Shown in pieces: positions 15,291-22,983 of a stretch of 24,056 nucleotides of DNA. The notes under the pieces were generated by a model, which saw nothing but the letters and a program-made list of their open reading frames with translations, ran no database searches and had not been told where the DNA came from. Source of the stretch: an uncultured Chloroflexota bacterium (lineage in GTDB: Bacteria; Chloroflexota; Anaerolineae; Aggregatilineales; Phototrophicaceae); the NCBI GenBank assembly GCA_903904765.1, contig CAIVEA010000062.1, positions 1 to 24,056 of the forward strand, read 5' to 3'. Position numbers and translations under genes: made by a program. Each line of letters opens with the position of its first letter. The stretch's first letter is position 1.

Positions 15291-15345
15291 TAATTGGTCG
15301 GGGGAATATACGCTTGCGCGCCGCAGGCGTTCCCCCGACCAATTA
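15291..15345 (-). repeat. 55-bp structured palindromic element, copy B (inverted)
   Basis: Perfect 16-base arms, TAATTGGTCGGGGGAA (15291-15306) and TTCCCCCGACCAATTA (15330-15345), enclose a 23-base interior. Reversed, copy A's interior matches it at 19 of 23 positions. The inner hairpins are CGCC-TGC-GGCG and CGC-AA-GCG when read on the minus strand. The arms differ from copy A at several positions, but each change is matched on the opposite arm. Confidence 0.8.
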
Positions 15346-15364
15346 GGGATGAGGGTTGTCCCGC

Positions 15365-15404
15365 AAAAAACCTACCCTTGTAAAGGGGACGGGGGACTCC
15401 CCCG
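15365..15404 (-). terminator. Probable intrinsic terminator of the M23-glycosidase-ClbS operon
   Basis: On the minus strand, CGGGGG-AGT-CCCCCG (15404-15390) is followed by a second small stem, CCCTT-TAC-AAGGG (15387-15375), then TAGG and six Ts (15370-15365). It lies about 10 bases past the stop of the ClbS-like gene. The T-run is offset four bases from the stem. Confidence 0.5.
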
Positions 15405-15413
15405 CAGCCCCAC

Positions 15414-15923
15414 TTACGGCAGCGCGATGGTCGCTATCCAAGGGATGTGTTCTTCGTAGTGACCGAAAGTGTCACCCACGATCCACGCGAAGATCGGGCG
15501 CGGCTCATACGGCGGCGTGGGGTCGAAGTCGGAATACGGGCGCTGTAAATCCGCGTCCGTCATCTGCGCGACTCGTGCCACCACCCGCGCATGACCGCTG
15601 TTCAGCCGTTCCACCCCCGCCGCCAGAGACAGATCGCGGTTGCGTTCCTGAATCTGGGCATTCATACGATCATGATCGTGGCTCGCAAAGACCTCGGCAT
15701 CCATCCCCATCGCTTCCGGTCGGGACTGCCCCTCCAGCAGCGCCAACAGGCTGGCTTCCCACGCGATGAGATGCGCGAGATGGTCTTTCACCGTCCACCC
15801 GGCCGCATCCGTCGGCACAGTCATCTGATGTTCGTTCAAGCGGCTTAATAGACTTTGGAGTGTCGTCCAACTCGTTTCGATTTTTTCCAGCATCCGTTCG
15901 CGTGTAACCGGTTCATTCTGCAT
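15414..15923 (-). CDS. ClbS/DfsB-like (DinB-type four-helix bundle) protein
   Basis: The 169-residue protein is a helical bundle with the pattern of the ClbS/DfsB (DUF1706) branch of the DinB-like superfamily. It starts with RERMLEKIETSWTTL, followed by the typical WTVKDHLAHLIAWE segment (about 43-56) and the C-terminal FGHYEEHIPW. The histidines in these segments are the expected metal or active-site positions. Family members include a colibactin self-resistance hydrolase, but most have no known job, so function here is open. GGAGGGG precedes the ATG. It begins 14 bases after the glycosidase gene on the same strand and is thus the last gene of a three-gene operon. It is cytoplasmic, with no signal peptide. 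Confidence 0.8.
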   Translation of the reverse strand: MQNEPVTRERMLEKIETSWTTLQSLLSRLNEHQMTVPTDAAGWTVKDHLAHLIAWEASLLALLEGQSRPEAMGMDAEVFASHDHDRMNAQIQERNRDLSLAAGVERLNSGHARVVARVAQMTDADLQRPYSDFDPTPPYEPRPIFAWIVGDTFGHYEEHIPWIATIALP

Positions 15924-15937
15924 AGTATCCCCTCCGC

Positions 15938-17197
15938 TTACGGGTTACGCACCTGCACAGTTTTGCCATTCACGTTCAGCGTCCCGTTGGCATCCCCCTG
16001 CAAGCTCCAATCGCCCATCGCCACCAGATTCACCCAGAACTCACCACGCCGTGACATCCCCGGCAAATTGAGCTTCTTCGCCAGCGCGTTCAGGTTATCG
16101 AGGCGCAGTTCCGCAACCTTATGAATGAAGGTCTGCTCGCTTGCGCCGTTTTCGCCCAACCGCGATTTCGGCGGCAGGTTGAGCGCGGTTTCGGCGGAGG
16201 GGATGATATGGTTGAAGCGTCCGTGCTGGATGGACATATCGAATAGCAGCGCATAGCCCAGCGGTGACTGAATGTTGCGCGGGGCGATGCTCAAATCAAT
16301 CACCGTCTGCCAGTAGCCTTCGGTCGCCACTTCATCCTGAACCGCCTGCATGATCGGGTCTTGCGCCGCCTGCTGGCACAATAGCTTGAGCGACGCATCC
16401 TGCCGCAGCGATTGGTCTTTGGCATTGATGCGCGGCATATACGCCCGCAGGCCGTCCACCGTCGGGTTGGCGGCGCGCTCCAGATAGCGGTTGATGACCG
16501 TGACGAAGCTGCCCGCCGCCAGCGTGAACTGGAAGCGCCCGTAGCTGATGATGCCCGAATCGTAGGTCTGGTAGGTGGCATAACCGCCACCTTCCCACGC
16601 GCTGGTCATATTGAAGGCCGCCCGTCGGACACGGTTCAGATCGCCCGTGACGATTCCCGGCGTGGGCGCGGCGGCTGGCGCTGGCGGCACAGGCGCAACA
16701 GGCACAGCGGGCGCGGGGGGCAGCACCGTCACCGGAGAAACAGGCGGTGGCATGGGCGCAGCGGGTGTGGGGGCGCTGGGGACGGCAGGCATGGCGGGCG
16801 GCGGAAAGGTGGTGAACGGAGACTGCACCAGCACTTCCTGCCCCGGTTGAATCACGCCCACGTTCATCGTGCGGGTGAGCGACCCGGCGGGCGTGGGTTG
16901 CGCCACCACGCCATAGCCAAAGCGTGTGCCATCCCCTACCACATCCAGCAAGTCATCGCGCACCCAGCCTGTTTGCCCATCGGGAAAGCTGAGTTTGAGC
17001 CACTGATACACGCGGCCAGCCAACTGCACCGCTTTTTCGTCCGGCTGTGCATCCAGCACGGTTAGCGCCGTCGGGCTGACCGGACATTTGAACAGCAACT
17101 GCTGCGTGGCAGTAGGCGCTAAGCGCACGTTCACTTCGGTGATGGCGGGGTTCTCGCGGATACCCCGGACAATCGCTTGGAAAGGCATTGCAGACAT
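15938..17197 (-). CDS. SH3-like module fused to a GH46 chitosanase / lysozyme-like glycosidase domain
   Basis: The protein has 419 residues. Residues 5-98 form an SH3-like module (FQAIVRG through DGRFGYGVV-type sequence, with GWVRDDLLDV) that is clearly paralogous to that of the neighbouring M23 protein. A Pro/Ala/Val linker spans about 130-182. The C-terminal domain (187-419) resembles chitosanase/lysozyme-like enzymes: Glu202 in SAWEGG and Asp213 in TYDSG are candidate catalytic acids, and ALLFDMSIQHG (316-326) is like the family's YDxxIQHG. The spacing of Glu and Asp is shorter than in classical GH46, so the exact family and substrate (chitosan or peptidoglycan glycan) are uncertain. No signal peptide is seen. 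GAGGAGG gives a strong ribosome site. It lies 16 bases after the M23 gene. Confidence 0.75.
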   Translation of the reverse strand: MSAMPFQAIVRGIRENPAITEVNVRLAPTATQQLLFKCPVSPTALTVLDAQPDEKAVQLAGRVYQWLKLSFPDGQTGWVRDDLLDVVGDGTRFGYGVVAQPTPAGSLTRTMNVGVIQPGQEVLVQSPFTTFPPPAMPAVPSAPTPAAPMPPPVSPVTVLPPAPAVPVAPVPPAPAAAPTPGIVTGDLNRVRRAAFNMTSAWEGGGYATYQTYDSGIISYGRFQFTLAAGSFVTVINRYLERAANPTVDGLRAYMPRINAKDQSLRQDASLKLLCQQAAQDPIMQAVQDEVATEGYWQTVIDLSIAPRNIQSPLGYALLFDMSIQHGRFNHIIPSAETALNLPPKSRLGENGASEQTFIHKVAELRLDNLNALAKKLNLPGMSRRGEFWVNLVAMGDWSLQGDANGTLNVNGKTVQVRNP

Positions 17198-17213
17198 AAA
17201 TCCTCCTCAGGGT

Positions 17214-18698
17214 TTAGCGCCGGAACAGCGCCACCGGGTCCATTACGCCGCTACGGATGGTCGCCCATCCGGTGAAATCCGCGCTGCGTGAGGCGCGAAT
17301 CTCCAGATGCAGGTGAGTGGCTTCCGAATTACCCGTGTTGCCACAGGTCGAAATCTGCTGTCCGGGTGCAAGTTGCGTGCCTGTCTCGACCAAGCGCGTG
17401 TTCAGATGGGCATACATCACAAAGATGTGACCGCCTGCAAAGCCCCGTGCCGCCAGCACGTCGCGGGTAGAGACTGGCAGCAAATCGTTGGTGTAGCGCA
17501 CGATGATGTAGTTTCCGTAGCCGTTGCCCCAGCCCGGATCGGTGTATATGGCGGGATCGCCGAGGCTGTAGCCGTTCATCAGCGTGCTAGGGCGGTCAGC
17601 TGTGCATTTCACACACTGGAACGATTTGACCACCAGCCCACCTTTCGGGCCGCAATACATCGGTTCGCCCGTCGCCGCGCCCTGATCCCAACCGTCGTGG
17701 TCGGGCAGCGTAGCATCCTTATTGGGGGCGATATTCCAGCCGCGCACCCACCAGTAATTCTCTTTCATCGGCGAGGGATACAGATCGGCGGGCAGTCCCA
17801 ACGCGGTTGTATCGCCCTCATACGTCACCAAATCCTCGCGTATCCACAAGAATTGGCCGTTCTGGTTCAGCTTGAACCAGCGATATTGCTGTCCGGCGGC
17901 CTCACGTTGCACTTCCAGCAGCGGATAGCGCCCGTGCCGGGGCAGCGTGATTCCGGTGCGGTTGAAGCTGCTGCCGGGGCCGACGCGGGTGTTGGCTGCG
18001 CCCTGCGTCTTGATGATAGCCGTCGGCGCGCCCTGCGGAACGCCGGGGGTGGGCGCAGCAGGTGCAGCGGGCGCAACCGGAACGGCAGGCACAGCGGGTG
18101 CGGCAGGCGCAACTGGAACGGCAGGCGCGGGTGGCTGCGTAACCACCCCTACAGCAGCAACAGGTGCGGCAGGCGCAACCGGAGCAGACGGCAGCACCGT
18201 GAATGGTGATGCAGGTGGTGCCGAAGGCGCGGGCGGCTGCGTGACCACGCCCACCGGAGCAACGATTGGCGCGGGCGGCGCAGCGGGAACAGGTGCAGCG
18301 GATTGCGGCGCAACGATGGGGGCAGGCGCAACGGGTGCAGGTGGGGGCGGTTGCGTCGTCGCAATAAGCTGCCGCACCAGCGCAAACGCAAACGTCCGCA
18401 CATAGACCACACCGTAACCGAAGCGCATCCCATCGCCGCCCACTTCCAGCAAATCATCCCGCGCCCAGCCGCTTTGCCCGTTCGGGAACTGAAGCAGCAT
18501 CCAGTTATAGACCTTGCCCTGAAAATTCGCGCCTTTATCGTCGGCTTTCACATCCATCACGGGCAGGTTCGCCGTACCAACGGGCGCTTTGAAAAGCAGG
18601 CTGTAACTGGCATTCGGGCCAGAACGGATGTTGATTTCGATCACGGACGGCGTTTCAGGCAGGCCGCGAACATACGCCAGAAAGGGGCTACTGCTCAT
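17214..18698 (-). CDS. SH3-like module, Pro/Ala linker, second SH3 domain and M23 (LytM) metallopeptidase
   Basis: This 494-residue protein starts with the same SH3-like module (5-98) as the next gene. A long Pro/Ala/Val linker (115-225), with GVVTQPPAP repeated at 150-158 and 184-192, is followed by a second SH3 domain (about 226-295). The M23 domain (about 320-494) keeps all expected residues: His334 and Asp338 (HDGWD), His431 (YAHLN), and His462 and His464 (THLHLE). M23 enzymes cut peptide cross-links of peptidoglycan with zinc. The insert between the HxGxD and YAH motifs is long and contains CVKC. There is no signal peptide, odd for a wall hydrolase. GAGGAGACGG precedes the ATG. It is the first gene of the operon with the glycosidase and the ClbS-like protein. 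Confidence 0.9.
   Translation of the reverse strand: MSSSPFLAYVRGLPETPSVIEINIRSGPNASYSLLFKAPVGTANLPVMDVKADDKGANFQGKVYNWMLLQFPNGQSGWARDDLLEVGGDGMRFGYGVVYVRTFAFALVRQLIATTQPPPPAPVAPAPIVAPQSAAPVPAAPPAPIVAPVGVVTQPPAPSAPPASPFTVLPSAPVAPAAPVAAVGVVTQPPAPAVPVAPAAPAVPAVPVAPAAPAAPTPGVPQGAPTAIIKTQGAANTRVGPGSSFNRTGITLPRHGRYPLLEVQREAAGQQYRWFKLNQNGQFLWIREDLVTYEGDTTALGLPADLYPSPMKENYWWVRGWNIAPNKDATLPDHDGWDQGAATGEPMYCGPKGGLVVKSFQCVKCTADRPSTLMNGYSLGDPAIYTDPGWGNGYGNYIIVRYTNDLLPVSTRDVLAARGFAGGHIFVMYAHLNTRLVETGTQLAPGQQISTCGNTGNSEATHLHLEIRASRSADFTGWATIRSGVMDPVALFRR
18050..18360 (-). repeat. Low-complexity Pro/Ala/Val linker-coding repeat
   Basis: Within the M23 gene this stretch is built of degenerate GCAGGCGCAAC-type units and two longer units encoding GVVTQPPAP. 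It encodes an extended linker. Similar sequence in the linker of the next gene (SPVTVLPPAPAVPVAP compared with SPFTVLPSAPVAP) suggests a shared origin. Such DNA is prone to expansion or contraction by slippage. Confidence 0.7.
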
Positions 18699-18898
18699 AA
18701 GACCGTCTCCTCATGTGTGTACATTCCCATAACGCTGTGGATTTCATGATACATCAAAAGCGCATAACGGACTCTCGCTTCTAAGGATGCTATGAGAAGT
18801 CAGGCCATATCCTTTGCCACCCGCGCTGTTCTATGCCATGATTAGCGGATTATGCCGCGTGAAAGCATCCTGCCCAAGAGCTTCAGGAGAAGTCGCGT

Positions 18899-20158
18899 AT
18901 GGTTCAGCGGATCGCCGTGATCGGGTTTGTGATCGCCATCGTAGTCGCAGTGCTGGCCTTCTCGCGTCAGCAAGCGGCTGTCGAGGAAGCGCAATCTGCT
19001 GCCGCCGCGCAAGCCGAAGCGCAGGACGGGCGTGCCACCGCCGTCGCCTTGAGCGACTCGGCGGCGACTGCACAGGCCGAAGCATTGGCGGGGCAATCTA
19101 CAGCACAGGCCGAAGCCAGCACACAGGCCGCCGCCGCCGCGCAAGCGCAAGCCGCGCTGGAAACCGCGCAGGCCGAAGCCCAATCCGCATCCACCCGTGC
19201 CGCCGCGCTGCAAGCCAGTGCCACCACTGGAGCAAATGCGGTCGCCACTGCCGCCGCAGCCAGCGCCGAACAGCAAGCAGCAGAAGCTACCGCGCAGGCC
19301 GCAGACCGGGGAACGCTGGTCGCCATCGCCATCAACGCCGCCACCGCGCAGGCCGCCGCCGAGTCTGATCTGGCAACCGCCACCGCCGCGCTCGATCTGG
19401 CGCAATTTGCCCTCGAATCGGCGCAGGAAGACCGCAGCGCCGCGCTGCAACAGGCATGGGCTGCCGGAACGGAAATCGCCAACCAGCGTTCGGATGTGGC
19501 GACGGCACAGGCCATCCTGAGTGGTGCGCCCACCAGCCCGCCGCCGCTGCCCACCACCGCCCCGCCCACCCACCAACCCACCGCCACCTTATTACTACCG
19601 TCGCCCACGCCCGCGCCAACCACCGTCAATAGCGCCGATTTGCCGCTGACGGGCGAGTTCATCTCCCGTGACGATGCGTTGCGCTTCAATATGCCGGAAA
19701 CATGGGTGTCCGGCGAACTGGATAACGGGATTGTGCTGGTCGGCAGCAGCGAATCGGTATTCCAGCGCACCGGCTCAGCGTTGAGCGTAGGCATGTTCGA
19801 GATAGACATCGTGCGGCTGCCGCTGACAAACCTCGACAAAGTGACGGCAAACACCCCCATCAGCGATGTGATGACGCAAGTGATCGCCGCCACGAGTACG
19901 GGCGACAGCACCTTGACAGATGTGAGCGAAGTCACCGTTTACGACATCAACGGCACGCCCGCAGCCCGCGTGCAAGCGTCGGAAGCCGGAAATGTGCTGG
20001 TACTGACCGTACTCAAGCCGTCCGCTGGGGATAGCGTGCTACTGGTGTTCGCTTATGTGCTGCCCGATGAAATTAACACGTTCCTGCCCACGCTGGATAG
20101 AATGCTCGAAACTGTGCGGCTGAGTACGCCGCAGCCTACCGCCACCCCTAAACCCTAA
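18899..20158 (+). CDS. Membrane-anchored Ala/Gln-rich coiled-coil protein with C-terminal globular domain
   Basis: The 419-residue protein has one N-terminal helix in the membrane (about 5-21). A very long Ala/Gln/Glu/Thr helix (23-206) follows, with recurring TAQAEA and AQAAA units and almost no breaks, likely a rod-like coiled coil. A Pro/Thr stalk (209-243) leads to a globular domain (about 253-405), DALRFNMPETWVS onwards, of the kind found in PsbP/DcrB-like lipoprotein domains. A short Pro/Thr tail ends it. The domain should be outside the cell, held away from the membrane by the rod. LPLTG at 248-252 is internal and not a sorting signal. AGGAGAAG precedes the ATG. Function unknown; an envelope spacer or ligand-binding role is plausible. 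Confidence 0.8.
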   Translation: MVQRIAVIGFVIAIVVAVLAFSRQQAAVEEAQSAAAAQAEAQDGRATAVALSDSAATAQAEALAGQSTAQAEASTQAAAAAQAQAALETAQAEAQSASTRAAALQASATTGANAVATAAAASAEQQAAEATAQAADRGTLVAIAINAATAQAAAESDLATATAALDLAQFALESAQEDRSAALQQAWAAGTEIANQRSDVATAQAILSGAPTSPPPLPTTAPPTHQPTATLLLPSPTPAPTTVNSADLPLTGEFISRDDALRFNMPETWVSGELDNGIVLVGSSESVFQRTGSALSVGMFEIDIVRLPLTNLDKVTANTPISDVMTQVIAATSTGDSTLTDVSEVTVYDINGTPAARVQASEAGNVLVLTVLKPSAGDSVLLVFAYVLPDEINTFLPTLDRMLETVRLSTPQPTATPKP

Positions 20159-20192
20159 GCCGGATAGGGCGCGGTTTTCCGACAACAAAATC

Positions 20193-21827
20193 ATGAACAT
20201 TCGATTTACCACTCGCGCTCTGTTCGTTTCGTGTCTCATGTTGGCTGTCCTGCTGCTGGTCGCAGGCGGCCTGCACGCCGATAACACCGCCCCCGCCACA
20301 CCTCTTTACCAGCGGTCTACCCGCTTCGGCATCAACCATATCAGCGGGCCGGAAACAGACACGCCGGCTGAACGCTACCAGAAGGCGCTCGAATTAGGCG
20401 CAGGCTGGAATCGCTGGCCGCTGTACTGGAATCGCGTGGAAACCGCGCAGGGCGAATGGGACTGGTCGGATTATGACCGCCTGATTGCGGACGATCTGGC
20501 ACAGGGCTTGGGCATTGATGCGATTCTGCTGGGGATGCCGGAGTTTCACCGCGACGGGGAACGCCCCGCTGGTTTGCAGGAGCCGATCTTCAGCGACGGC
20601 ACAGACACCCCCCGCGAGGGCAAAACCATCAACGCGGATAACGCATGGGCGGAGTTTGTGCGGCAGGCTGTCACCCGCTACCGCCCCGGCGGGGACTGGG
20701 CGCTGGAATCCCATCAGCCAGAGGGCGCGGGCATTCGCCTGTGGGAAATCTGGAACGAGCCGGATTTTTCGCTGTTCTGGAAGGCCTCGATCGGCGATTA
20801 CGCCCGTCTGCTCAAAACCGCCTATATCGTGGCGAAATGGGTAGACCCGGAGGCGCAGGTGATGTTCGGTGGGCTGCTGTTCAACACCGATAACAACTGG
20901 CTGGCGTGGGTGCTGGCAATCTTCGAGGACGACCCGCAGCACGCGCAATACAACTGGTACATGGACGCGGTGGCGCTGCACAGTTACAGCTATCCTTGGC
21001 GCACCGGTTGGCTGGTGAACTGGGTTGACCAGACGCTAAAAGCCTACAACCTTACCCGCCCGATCTGGGTGAACGAAAGCGGCGTGCCACTCTGGGACGA
21101 GTACCCCGGCCCGACGTGGTTCAAAACCCCGCAAGAACGCCAGATGCGTGCCACCGCCCAGCAGCAGGCCGACTTCTTCATTCAAAGTACGGCCTACGCA
21201 CTGGCAGAGGGTGCTTCAGTGGTGTTCTATCATCAACTGTACGACGACTGCGGCAACCAACCGGGCGGCACGGACTTCGCGCCGGATGACCCGCTGTGCA
21301 AGGGCGGCATCTGTTTCGGGGATGCCTTCGGCCTGTACAGCAACCCGTCCGACGCGGCTTGCTTCCGCCAGCATCCCGAACCGGACACGGCGCGGCCTGC
21401 GGCAACGGCCTATCGCCTCGCCACGCGCATCTTCGGCAGCGGGTCGTTGCGTAACCCGCTGGTGCAGCCGCTGGATAACCGGGCGGTGGTGATTAGCTTC
21501 GACAGACCAGAAAGCGGCGAACGCATCTACGTGCTGTGGAACACCACGCTGGACAGCCTCACGCTGCACCTGCCGATGGGCAAAGGCGCGGGGGCGCTCT
21601 ATCAAATGGACACAAACCGACTGGCCTTCCCGGATAAAGATGGGATGCTGGCGCTGGAACTGCCCCCCGCCAGCTGCGATAGTTTCCCGTTCCTGCAATC
21701 CATTGACATCACCGCCATTGGCGGTACGCCCTATATCTTCGTGGGGCCGCTGCCCGCCGCGAATGCCAAACTACCCCCGCCCACCGTGACCGACTCGCCC
21801 ACACCGCGCCGCCGCTGCCCGAAATAG
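20193..21827 (+). CDS. Secreted clan GH-A glycoside hydrolase (GH39/GH5-like)
   Basis: The 544-residue protein has a Sec signal peptide with likely cleavage after AGGLHA (about residue 29). A TIM-barrel enzyme follows. RFGINHISG opens the barrel and WPLYWNRVETAQGEWDW is the second-strand region. LWEIWNEPDF carries the acid/base Glu189 after Asn188, and IWVNESGVP carries the nucleophile Glu295. The order and strand positions are those of clan GH-A retaining glycosidases. The C-terminal part (about 400-530) looks like a beta-sandwich (ERIYVLWNTTLDSLTLHLP). The specific family and sugar cannot be fixed by eye. The Pro/Thr tail ends in a basic RRRCPK. It lies 34 bases after the coiled-coil gene, likely in one transcript. 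Confidence 0.88.
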   Translation: MNIRFTTRALFVSCLMLAVLLLVAGGLHADNTAPATPLYQRSTRFGINHISGPETDTPAERYQKALELGAGWNRWPLYWNRVETAQGEWDWSDYDRLIADDLAQGLGIDAILLGMPEFHRDGERPAGLQEPIFSDGTDTPREGKTINADNAWAEFVRQAVTRYRPGGDWALESHQPEGAGIRLWEIWNEPDFSLFWKASIGDYARLLKTAYIVAKWVDPEAQVMFGGLLFNTDNNWLAWVLAIFEDDPQHAQYNWYMDAVALHSYSYPWRTGWLVNWVDQTLKAYNLTRPIWVNESGVPLWDEYPGPTWFKTPQERQMRATAQQQADFFIQSTAYALAEGASVVFYHQLYDDCGNQPGGTDFAPDDPLCKGGICFGDAFGLYSNPSDAACFRQHPEPDTARPAATAYRLATRIFGSGSLRNPLVQPLDNRAVVISFDRPESGERIYVLWNTTLDSLTLHLPMGKGAGALYQMDTNRLAFPDKDGMLALELPPASCDSFPFLQSIDITAIGGTPYIFVGPLPAANAKLPPPTVTDSPTPRRRCPK

Positions 21828-21864
21828 GGCGTGGCGCGGTGAGGAACAGGCACACGCTCCCCGA

Positions 21865-21893
21865 CTGTGCAAAAATCACTCGCAGCTTATAAT
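21865..21893 (+). promoter_or_regulatory. Probable promoter of the Asp-box propeller gene
   Basis: A perfect TATAAT lies at 21888-21893; the region near 21865-21871 gives only a weak -35 (TGTGCA with a 16-base spacer). The ATG at 21930 is about 30 bases past the predicted start, with AAAGGA upstream. Confidence 0.5.
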
Positions 21894-21929
21894 GGGCTGA
21901 GTTTATTAAGCACATAAAGGAAAAAGCTT

Positions 21930-22883
21930 ATGTTGCGCTGGATGCGTTTCCTGCTGCTGGTCGTCTTTGGCGTGCTGGCCTCTCCCACGTTCGCGCAGGA
22001 TAGCGGCGCGACGCTACAGATTGACATCGTGCCGGACTTCAAAATCGAGGGCAGCGTCCCGAACGCCGCCTTGCTGGCGGATGCCGACGGCGCGGCACAA
22101 GTCGTCTTGGTGTACGCCAGCGAGCAAGGGTTAGTGCAGGCCACCTCCGCCGATGGCCTGACCTTCTCCGGTCTAGGCGAACGTTTCACCGCCATGCTGG
22201 AGTTGTTCCGCGACAAAGGCTTGTTCCCGACGGACGTGCTTGTGCGGCAGACTGCCGACGGCACATGGCGCTACTTTGTAAAAGGGTTGCCCCCGCCCGG
22301 TAATGCCGCCCGTGCGCTATACGGTGTTGATCGCGCTGCCGATGGGACGCTGACTTTGCTCAACGGCGGCGAACCGCTGTACACGGGCAAAGAAGGTGGC
22401 AGCAAGCGCGTGGAAGTGCCGGACATCATCATCACGCCGGAGGGCGGGTGGCGCATGTTCTATGTGGCGATGGGTGAACCCGTCGAAATCACCCACAGCG
22501 CTATTTCCACCGACGAGGGGCTGACATGGACATTCGAGAAGGAAGCCGTTTTTGGCGACCAGACCCCCAAACCCGGCCCCCGTGCTGAACAACTGAACGT
22601 AGACCCAGCGCCCTTCCGTTTAAATGACGGTTCATACATCGCGGCCACCATGCGGGCAGGCAGTATTTACTTCTGGACGAGCGACAACGGCCTGACCTTC
22701 ACCCCCATCCCGGACGCGGTACTCAAGCCGGAAGATGTGAACGCCACCGGACTCACGACCGCACGCGGCCTGTTCGACCCGACATGGGTGCAACTGCCCG
22801 ATGACACGCTGCTGCTGTATGTCACAGCGGGCGCAGAGGCACGCGGCGACATTGTGGCGGCGCGGGTTACGCTCACGCGCTGA
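21930..22883 (+). CDS. Secreted Asp-box (BNR/sialidase-like) beta-propeller protein
   Basis: The 317-residue protein has a signal peptide with probable cleavage after SPTFA (residue 22, before QDSG). The mature part reads as a five-bladed or similar propeller with Asp-box-like turns: STDEGLTWTF is a good SxDxGxTW box, and TSADGLTFSG and TSDNGLTFTP are weaker ones. The sialidase Arg triad is not evident, so enzymatic activity is doubtful; it may bind glycans or belong to the GH43/GH32-like propellers. GSKRVEVPDIIITPEGGWRMFYV is typical of such folds. It has its own promoter and follows the glycosidase gene by about 100 bases, in keeping with a shared role outside the cell. Confidence 0.78.
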   Translation: MLRWMRFLLLVVFGVLASPTFAQDSGATLQIDIVPDFKIEGSVPNAALLADADGAAQVVLVYASEQGLVQATSADGLTFSGLGERFTAMLELFRDKGLFPTDVLVRQTADGTWRYFVKGLPPPGNAARALYGVDRAADGTLTLLNGGEPLYTGKEGGSKRVEVPDIIITPEGGWRMFYVAMGEPVEITHSAISTDEGLTWTFEKEAVFGDQTPKPGPRAEQLNVDPAPFRLNDGSYIAATMRAGSIYFWTSDNGLTFTPIPDAVLKPEDVNATGLTTARGLFDPTWVQLPDDTLLLYVTAGAEARGDIVAARVTLTR

Positions 22884-22915
22884 AGTTGTTTAAGCCGTAT
22901 CGCAAGATTGTGAAA

Positions 22916-22945
22916 TTGGTATAGCGTTAGTTTTCAGTGTATAAC
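22916..22945 (+). promoter_or_regulatory. Probable promoter of the TIR-WD40 gene
   Basis: TTGGTA (22916-22921) and TATAAC (22940-22945) are separated by 18 bases, with 4 and 5 of 6 consensus matches. The predicted start is about 30 bases upstream of the ATG at 22984. A 6-bp inverted repeat, GTTTCA (22947-22952) and TGAAAC (22968-22973), lies in the leader over the ribosome-binding region. Confidence 0.5.
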
Positions 22946-22983
22946 TGTTTCAGCGTTGTTATGCCGGTGAAACGGAACCTGTG

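Noticed and set aside
15140..15345. Regular palindromes in the convergent gap as a CRISPR array
   Set aside because: The copies are inverted, not direct, the spacing is irregular, there are only two, and no cas gene is near.
19640..19654. LPLTG pentapeptide in the coiled-coil protein, a possible sortase signal
   Set aside because: It is internal (residues 248-252 of 419), followed by a globular domain and not by a hydrophobic helix with a basic tail, so it is not a sorting signal.
18842..19935. Long Gly/Cys- or Ala/Ser-rich minus-strand open frames opposite the coiled-coil gene
   Set aside because: Their extreme composition is the complement of the Ala/Gln repeat codons on the plus strand; no ribosome site or domain.
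20150..20182. CCCTA/TAGGG hairpin followed by a short T-run after the coiled-coil gene, as a terminator
   Set aside because: Only a 5-bp stem, with the T-run several bases away; the next gene starts within 34 bases, so read-through seems more likely.
22947..22973. 6-bp inverted repeat in the TIR gene leader as a riboswitch or attenuator
   Set aside because: The stem is too short and the loop too long (15 bases) to be distinguished from chance.
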